NCBI RefSeq assembly: GCF_001649575.2
Contig: NC_051449.1
Coordinates: forward strand, 10,583,236-10,647,235
Direction of reading: 5' to 3'
Origin: Kryptolebias marmoratus
Lineage: Eukaryota > Chordata > Actinopteri > Cyprinodontiformes > Rivulidae
Length of the DNA stretch: 64,000 nt
This document shows positions 42,813 to 53,900 of this stretch, in pieces; position 1 is the stretch's first letter, and every line of letters begins with the position of its first letter. The notes under the pieces were generated by a model. That model worked only from the letters and a program-made list of their open reading frames with translations, made no database searches and was not told the origin of the DNA. The position numbers and the translations under genes are program-made.

Positions 42813-44229
42813 GCAGGAAGAGTGTTCAGTGTTGACGGCTTGCAGCAGTGTGCATTCTTGCTTGGAGAGTACATGTCCCCGGGCCTTGTTCCTCTCTCAG
42901 TGACCTCTGGTGAAGCCATTATTTTCTGCATTAATGATGAGCAGCAGCCAGAGATGAGAGAGATGGACTCTGTCCCGAGGCGCAGGAGCGCGTTGATTGT
43001 GGGCAACAACAATGTCAGGGAAAAAAAAAAAAAGTGAAAGAAAAAGAAAACTCTTCCCACAAGCAGTTCAGACGACTGGAAATCTCAGCAGTGATGAAAA
43101 ATAAGCTGCACTTGCGGTTTTTTTTTTTGACAATATGGATCCGATTACTTCTGTAAGAGGACACAAGAAAGTGATCAATATTTATAACTTTTTGTTAGAA
43201 AGTCAGCACTTCTTTTCCCTGCAGTTTAAGCTCCCACAAACTAGCGTAGGCAATTAAATTCCATCGTGAAAAACATTTGAGTTGGATGGTTGCGTAGGTC
43301 GAGATTAAAATACCTAAATCCAATTATTAGCGTCCTATTAATTCCATATTTAGAAACTAATTTCAGCTCAAAGACAAACCTGTAACACCTCCTAAACTAG
43401 ACAAAGTGCAGCCACTCTTTTCAAGGCACCCACTCAGGAAATCCTGGCTGGAGGAAGATGACTCTAAATGAAGGACTTTAGCATTCACCATTATGTCTTT
43501 GGTAAGAGTCAGAGGGAACCCCCGGGGGCTCCTCAGCACAGCACGGCACAACTTTTCAAAGGGCTCCAGATTAAAGTCACTGAAAGTTCCCACTGGGGTC
43601 TGAGGCCAGGATCCCATTAAGCAGCCCAACCGCACCGCCGGCCATAATTGTGTCGTTGAGAATTCAGAGCAGCGGTTGCTTGATAAGCGAATTTAGGGAG
43701 AAATAAAAAAAGCAGAGGCAAAAAAAAAAAAAAAAGAAAAGAAGAGAGAGAGAGAGAGAAAAGGAAAAAAAATAGAAAAGGGGGTTTGGGGGTCTTGTCA
43801 GGCGACCATTACCCCTTCATTTGCTCACCACTAATTTGTTTTAAATGACTGAGGGAAAGGTGAGCACTTTATAAAGCAATCAGGCCCCCACTATTTTCAG
43901 GTCTGTGCGACAGGATGCTGATAAATGAAAAACATTACACTTTATAGCCAAACACTCCACTGCTGCTAGTGGTGTTTTTATCACAGTACTTGCTCTGCAG
44001 TGGAATAATCAATACCGTGAGTTAGGGTATTCTTCTGTTTCGAAAAGTCCTTCCAACTTTAGTTTTGTGTTACAAGGCTCAATGATGATTTTATGGGCTT
44101 ATACACAGATATAGCTAGTAAAAGGCGTTTGGCATGCACTAGGGGCACTGATTTAGTAGAAAATGTACAAACCAAAAAATTTGCTTTTATTGAATATTTA
44201 GTTTCAGTATGCTTTTGAATGTCACAGAA

Positions 44230-44235
44230 TTTATT
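44230..44235 (-). terminator. psma8: candidate psma8 polyadenylation signal
   Basis: AATAAA on the minus strand, 385 bases beyond the stop codon. It is the first clear hexamer I found downstream; a variant signal could lie nearer. Confidence 0.4.
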
Positions 44236-44619
44236 TCAACATTCTGAGATTCTGAAATATCTGAGTCATTTGGTAAATTATAATAAGAAAAAAAAAGAAC
44301 TTCTTATAAGCAGAGAAAAAGATCTAAATCACAACATGAGAGCAGCACAACTGTACACCAGGAGCACTAATGGAAGGTTCGGATAAACGTACTCGTTGAT
44401 TTGGAATCAGTAGGTGTGTCCGAACGTAATCAGCAGAACAACCTGCTATTCTTCCCAACTGCTACAGCAGCGTGGGAAAACATTTATGCAACATCAGCTA
44501 CTCTCAAGTTATGATTCGGGTCTTTACAGTGAGATAACCCTCTGAAACGCATATTTAGAATCCAAAAAAAAAAAAGAAGCTATTGCCATCCAAGTGCAAT
44601 AAAGGTTACATCAGCAGCT

Positions 44620-47131
<2,512 letters not shown>

Positions 47132-47168
47132 CTAAAAGAAAACGAGAAACGAAGCAACTTCTGCGAAA

Positions 47169-47177
47169 TGATTCAGC
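47169..47177. promoter_or_regulatory. near-match antioxidant response element by psma8
   Basis: TGATTCAGC differs by one base from TGACTCAGC, the element through which NFE2L1 induces proteasome subunit genes. The mismatch is at the core C, so binding is doubtful. Confidence 0.2.
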
Positions 47178-47216
47178 TAGTTAGCAACGAGCCGCTCACT
47201 TAGAGCTTTGACAACG

Positions 47217-47226
47217 GCGCATGCGC
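47217..47226. promoter_or_regulatory. NRF1 (nuclear respiratory factor 1) palindrome
   Basis: GCGCATGCGC is an exact match to the palindromic NRF1 site found in many housekeeping CpG promoters. It lies 113 bases upstream of the psma8 start codon and 676 bases from ss18, so psma8 is the likelier target. Confidence 0.6.
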
Positions 47227-47901
47227 GTAACCTATGACCTGTTGGCTGTACCAAAAGTAGGTGCCGCCAGAGGAAAGTTGTAATTAAAATACGCTAGTTT
47301 GCTGCTAATTTTACTGTAAAGAATATGTGCTTAAAATAGATATTATCAGTGAACGATATTCCAAATTCCATTAGTTGATTTTTAGCTTGTTTAATACATT
47401 TAATGACTGTTATAAGACATGCGAAAAAAGCAAATAGCCGCTGATATTAAGTATTACTGCCTTTAAGTGGGCCTAGTATTATTATTATCATTAGTATAAT
47501 TCGAAAGTTTCAACAGTTTCCCCTTTTTACCTTGTAGCATCTACATGGTGGCCTTTTCGTCTAGCTGTGGACTGTTCCACTGTATGAAAAATGGGTGTGA
47601 ATGTAATTTATTTACGTGGCAAAAATGTGCTTTTCATGCGAAAATAACACATCTTATGCGTTGTGAAATATTTAAATTCGACGCGAACACTGATTATTCA
47701 AAAATAATATGGAGAAAAAGGAAATAACAGCGATATTTATAATTTTGCCACTGCCATACCTCCCCTAAACGGACCACTGCATTATGAAATTGACTCGCGT
47801 TCAGAGCCGTGTGTGTGATTGCAGTTCCGCCGATTTGTCTTGCGCGTTAGCTACTTTTGACTTGTATGCTTTAGTTCACTTTCATTTGTAGTTTTCTCAC
47901 C

Positions 47902-47967
47902 ATGTCGGTGGCGTTCGCACCTCACAGGCAACGGAAGGGTGACATAACACCCGCCGGGATACAAAAG
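47902..47967 (+). CDS. ss18: ss18 exon 1
   Basis: Residues 1-22, MSVAFAPHRQRKGDITPAGI then QK; start context CACCATGT; donor AAG|GTAATT, phase 0. Confidence 0.96.
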
Positions 47968-50900
47968 GTAATTCATCTTACTTTATTTTCTTTTTTTTTT
48001 AGCGCGGCGCATTATGGAGGCTGTGGCACCGAGCGCTGCTAGCCGTTCAGATTCATGTCAGCGTTAGCGGTGCCCATCCAGGTCCGACTGTGGGCAGATC
48101 GGGAGCGATGTGGTGCGGGTCTGAGCGCGGTGAATATGAACCTCCCTAAAACCATGTGTACGCGACGAACCTTGTGTGGATTCGTCGTGCAGCGTATAAT
48201 TGCGCCTTAGATGAATGGAGGCCTTCGGTTTTGTTAGCAGAGGACAGCTAGCATAAGACGTGTCTTTTGTTAGCTAGAAACGCACGCTCACATTTCCCCA
48301 AAACTCTCCCCCTTTGTTTTCAAATTACAACAACACGACACCCAGAAAGCACAGAACTAATCATATAATATGATATAATGTCGCTGTTTAAGAAAATGTG
48401 TCTAAATAATACGAGAAGTAACACAAACGTGACATAAATATCTTCATTTACTTTTGTAGTTACTTGATGAAAACAACCAGCTGATCCAGTGTATAATGGA
48501 CTTCCAGAGTAAAGGCAAAACAGCAGAGTGTTCACAGTAAGTTATCTCTCCAAGTCCCCTTTTTCAAAGTAATTAAACATGAATTATTCATTATTCTACA
48601 TCTACCCAGGTATCAACAGATGCTGCACAGAAATTTAGTGTATTTGGCCACAATAGCAGACTCTAATCAGAACATGCAGTCTCTCCTCCCTGCTGTGAGT
48701 ATTGGTCCAGACTGATTGTTTTAATTGAATAAAATGTAGCTAAATATTGTATAACTGTGACTTGCATGCCTTATGAACTAATGTTGAGTTAATGTGTCAC
48801 CAGTGAGGTTCTCCATCAGTCACAGACAGCTTTATTTTTAAGTAAATCGCTTGCAACAAACCTTAAGTAACACATTTTGTCTTATTTAATCAAAGACATC
48901 AAGCTATAATGAAATAAAAAGTAATAAATGTAGATGTACTAATAGGCAATCTGATGTGGTGTTTTAATTTTTATTTATAGTAATATCTTGTAATTGGAAT
49001 ATAACTTAAATAACAGAAATATCTTTTTAACATTGATAAAAGTTGCTTTTTACAGAGTAAAAGATGTTATTGCAGTGCAGCATTTAATTTTAAGTACTGT
49101 AGTCTTTCAATTTGTAATGTAAACTAATGTTTCATTATTTTTAGTTTTGTTTTAGTTATCAATAATTATCTGATTTTTTTTTGTATAAGAATCTACTTTA
49201 AGTGATTCCTGTTTTTGCTTCGTGTCATCCTTGATTGATCATTTTTTCGTAAGATGAACTAACCCATTATTCAATGATTAAATAGCTTTGAACAGCTTTA
49301 ATTTGAGGCTCAGGTGTACTTTTAGGGGAGCTGATGTGTATTTTTGTGTCTGTGCCTACAGCCGCCCACTCAAAACATGCCCATGGGTCCCGGTGGCATG
49401 AACCAGAGTGGACCTTCTCCTCAGCCCCCTCACGGTCACAACATGCCCTCCGAGGGTATGGTCAGCGGCGGCCCTCCAGCCCCTCATATGCAGAATCAGA
49501 TGAATGGACAGATGCCTGGTAATTCNTTCATCTTTCTCCTCTCTTTTCTCGTTCTCCTTCCTCCTCAGTTTCTGTCTCACTTGAGTTGCCTAGCAACACC
49601 ACAGGACTGTGAGGGAGGTCGTTTTTTTGCAGAAGGATGATGTCACCCATTTTGTTTGCAGATTTGGTTTTGGACTTTTCTTTCATTTGATGTTTGGTTT
49701 TAGTAATATTCTACTGAAGCCACGTATTTTATAGATGCGTTTTGCTGGAATTTGGTTTTATTTTGTCATTAAAAAAAAAAATTGTCCTTTGAAAGCAAGG
49801 CACTTTGTTTTTGTAGAGAAGTATCTATCCCCAGCGCTTCACAAAAGTTTATTGAAAATCAAAAACGTCTTTGTCGCTGTACTAGTAATTACTCTAATTT
49901 ACACGGAATGTGAAATATTTAGATTTCTGATGAGTTGTATGATTATAAATCAAAATTCTCACTTCAGCAGGCACACGTATTTTACAGGTTAAGACTGTAT
50001 GTACTGTTATCAGGACTGTGACCAGCTGATTGAATTAATTATTTATAATGATGAAATTGAAATATTTGGTTGCTACAAGTTGCCATGCGTGTATATATTC
50101 AGTTGGTGTTGGCTTTAAGAATTTCATCAAAGAAATTAAAATGCAAATAAACTTAACCTTTTATTTATACAATTACAATTTGATTATCCTCCACATTTAC
50201 ACCTGACAAAATGCTGTCTATTATCAGTATGTAAATTAATAAGGCTACCCTTGCAGGTTAGTCAACACATTCGTAGCAGATCCAGTGAAGCGTTGCTGAA
50301 AGTTGGCACAAACACGCATTTTTCATTCTGCAGCAGACCAATTATGATTTATTTTAATTATAGCAACTTAAAATCTGAGTGAACCCTAATTAAGAGTCCA
50401 CTTTTAATAAAGGAAAATGATGCATAGTTCATTGCGTGGAAGAACAGGGTGAAATTTGTACTTTGTCTTTTTATTTAAAAAGATAATCAGTCGTCTTTGC
50501 TGCTGTTTTCCAGGTCCTAATCACATGCCCATGCAAGGTCCGGGTCCAGGCCCCAACCAGCCTCCCAACATGCCCAGTGGCTCGATGAATATGCCCCCCA
50601 GCAGCCACGGCTCCATGGGGGGTTACAATCACGCCGTTCCTTCTTCCCAGGGCATCCCAGCTCAGAGTCAAATGAACATGACCCAGGGCCAACCTATGGG
50701 AAACTACGGGCCTCGACCAAACATGAACATGCAGCCAAATCAAGGTGAGACTCGTGAGTTGTTGTTTTTTTTTTTTAATTGGTTTAAATGATTTTTTTCC
50801 TACATATAGTTCCACTGTGTTTTAGTTGTTTTGTACAGTTCAAGATTTAAATCTTTGTTGTTTTCTTCAGGCCCTATGATGCATCAGCAGCCTCCGTCGC

Positions 50901-53900
50901 AGCAGTATAACATGCCCCCTGGTGGTGGTGGGCAGCACTATCAAGGACAGCAGAACCCAATGGGTATGATGGGCCAGGTCAACCAAGGGAACCATGTTAT
51001 GGGACAGAGGCCAATGCCGCCCTACAGACCCCCACAGCAAGGTATGCACCTCAGAGCGTGTCTGACGTGTGCTTGCTGTGAGCGTTGGTCTTTTCTCTCA
51101 TTTCCCTTCCTCCTGTTTTTCTTGTTCCTCTTCGTTTCATCTATTTCATCTGCTGTAGTTTACAAACATCTTGGTGTAACCTAAAGCTTCCCCCCTCGCC
51201 CCTCCAGACTATGTAAAGTTAAGTGACCAAGAGAAAGCTCTAAACAGGAACTAGAAGCAGGAGAACCCATCCTCTCTACCCCCTCCCCCTTACACGATCG
51301 ATCCAACAACACCTTGAATCTACTTGTGTGTATGTTGTACGTAGGACCCCCCCAGCAGTACCCAGGGCAGGAAGACTACTATGGCGACCAGTACAGTCAC
51401 GCAGGACAGGCAGCCTCAGAAGGTAGGAGAAACCCTCCAGTCACTTGGAGAAGACGAACGACGAAACCAGCCCAGTTGTTGTGTTAAAACACAAATGATG
51501 CGAAGAGACTGTGATGAAGCCAAGCACTTCAGTTTCTTCATTGTATTCTGGGGAAATCGCAGTGACTTTTAGGCCCTAGAAGAGACAAACTATCACGGGG
51601 AACCTTAAAGAAACAAATGCATACGAAGAGTAGGGTAGGTCATTCTACATGCCCCGCAACATTTTCAAAACTCTGGAACAATGAGCTTTAATTGCAACAA
51701 ACGTTCCAAAGTTGTGACTTAAGTCAAATGATAATTTTTTGCATATAATTACATATTGTACAACTTTGTTTTTTACTTTAGTTGAAGTACACAGTCTGCA
51801 ACTTCAGTAAGTGTGTCCACCAACGTGTAGCAAATGATCCAGTTCCGAACAATCAGTGTCATATAGAAACTATATTTTTGGGGATTAAAAACAAACATTT
51901 TAGCTGATCGTTTTGTTTCAGTTTACTGTGTACGGGATGACACAACTCCTTTTCTTTATCTTGTTAACATGTACTTTTTTTGTGGTTTTGTTTTTCTCTT
52001 CTACTGACTGCCCTTTTCCCCTTTTTTATAAACTTTCAAACAAATCTTTTTTTTTCCTTCTTTTTCAACAAACACGAATATTCAATTTCGATAACAAAAC
52101 ACGTACATTCTGAAAAGCCTGTTTATAATCTGTTGGGCCTCCCTTTACTCAGAATAATCTAGAAATATTAGATTTATAGTTATTTATTTATTCAAATATA
52201 GTTATTTGTCCTCTACTTTTATACAGTGACTTAGCCTATTGTGTCATTTACAGCTTTCATATTTGATGTATCAGTATAGTAAGACTTTTAAAAAATGATG
52301 GCACTTGTGTCTGTATTGCTGTTAGTAACCAACATGTTCACAACGCCTGCTGCTGCTCTCTGTAGGTAATGCGCAGTATGCCCAACAACAGGAACCGTAC
52401 CAGCAAGGCCCGCCGCAGCAGCAGGGCTACCCCCCACAGCAACAGTACCCAGGTCAACAAGGTTACCCACCACAGCAACAAGGTTATGGTGAGTTACGAT
52501 TTCTCCAAGAAAAAAAAAAAAAAAGGAGAACATCTGCGTCCTGTAGGAGGCACCGTCGGCTCTCTTGGCTAACTTTTTAAAGGAATACTTAATGTTTGGA
52601 GATGGAGGCTCTGGGGAAGAGTTGCTGTAACTTGATTTATTTTTTTTCCAATCTCGTCTTTGTCCACCTCACAAAAATGTCCTTTAATCAAAACTTGGCT
52701 TCATCTACAGTGTCCGTTTAAATGTATCTTAACCTTTACTGCAACGCTCCTGTTTTATAATGTTAACAGCTGTCGCCCTTCTCTCACTGCTGGTTGTAAC
52801 TTTATCATATTAAAATAGAAGTATTAATTTTCTTTGCAGCTCATTTAGTTATGTGTAGAAAGCTGGAGAGTAATCCACGTTATTAACCTCCGAAACGGTA
52901 AATATTTTTAGTAGATTAAACCCAGAGCTGTCCAGTGCCTGGTTTGTGGGTTGACTCCATCTTACTCATTGGGCTAGCATCAAGATGTTCACATCAGCAC
53001 CAATGCAGGGATATTTTAATGCAACGAAAGTTTTAAAATATAAGTTTAGTTCTTGGGTGGTTTTCTTCCTCATTTTTCTCTGGAACTGTCCACTCCCCTG
53101 CTATCCGAGCCAGAGCTCATGTCGGTAATGAGCTAGTGGAAAGGCAGAGGCTGTGAGGTGAGATCCATCTGGCACATACGCACGCCTGTTCTCTAAGGCC
53201 CCCACAAGGTTACACGCAACAGCACAAGGCATTACGAGCGCCTAACGATGCTGCGTGGGCCTCATTTGACTTCAACCCTCGGTCCTTCACAGCGGCTGCA
53301 AAGATAGTTTCGGAGTACAGGAGAGATGATTTTTATTTTTTTCGTAACGAAGCTTGCTTCTCTAATGAAGACCCACCGAATCTCCTTGATGTCTCCTTCC
53401 GTTTCGGAAACTTCTGCCAGCTTGATCCGTTTTTGTTCTCAGTCACTTCTGAGTCCGAGCTGCCTTAACAAATCGATCCGACTCGTCTGCTCATCTGTTC
53501 TTGCCATCCGTCAGCTTTTTGTTACAGTTTAGTGAAATTAAGAGTTAGCAGAGTTCTCTGAATAACGCAGGGTGGTTAATGAGCAGAACTTTCACTGAGG
53601 CTGTGTTGGGCTTGAATATTGTTTGAAAAACGTTTGGGGCAGATTAGAAATGTCCATTTTGAGCTTCATGATTAAATTTGTTGGAAAAACTGAATTAAAT
53701 ATGAAGTGACCAGCAGGAGTTTTTGAGTTTCTGTGCACGGAGACAATTCAGCTCCACAAATCCCAGGGTTTATCTTTTTATTTCCTGCAAGCAGGTGTTT
53801 TAATATCACCGGTCTGGTTTATGGATGCACTTTTTAAACTACATTTGTTGCTTGGGACTGAATATTGAAATTATTTTTTTCGGTTCACTCAGGAAGGTCG

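Larger units (their letters stand above)
40541..44229. other. gene-free DNA between repeat and psma8
   Basis: No recognised gene. (GT)n runs lie at 40903-40922 and 42791-42812, and purine tracts at 43021-43033 and 43719-43760. Blocks at about 43430-43690 and 43800-44000 are complex and unique (CATTATGTCTTTGGTAAGAG, GCCGGCCATAATTGTGTCG, ACTTTATAAAGCAATCAGG) and could be regulatory. Confidence 0.5.

Noticed and set aside
50471..50815. Minus-strand frames antisense to ss18 exons 4-8
   Set aside because: Shadows of the coding strand caused by its biased Gln/Pro/Gly/Met codons.
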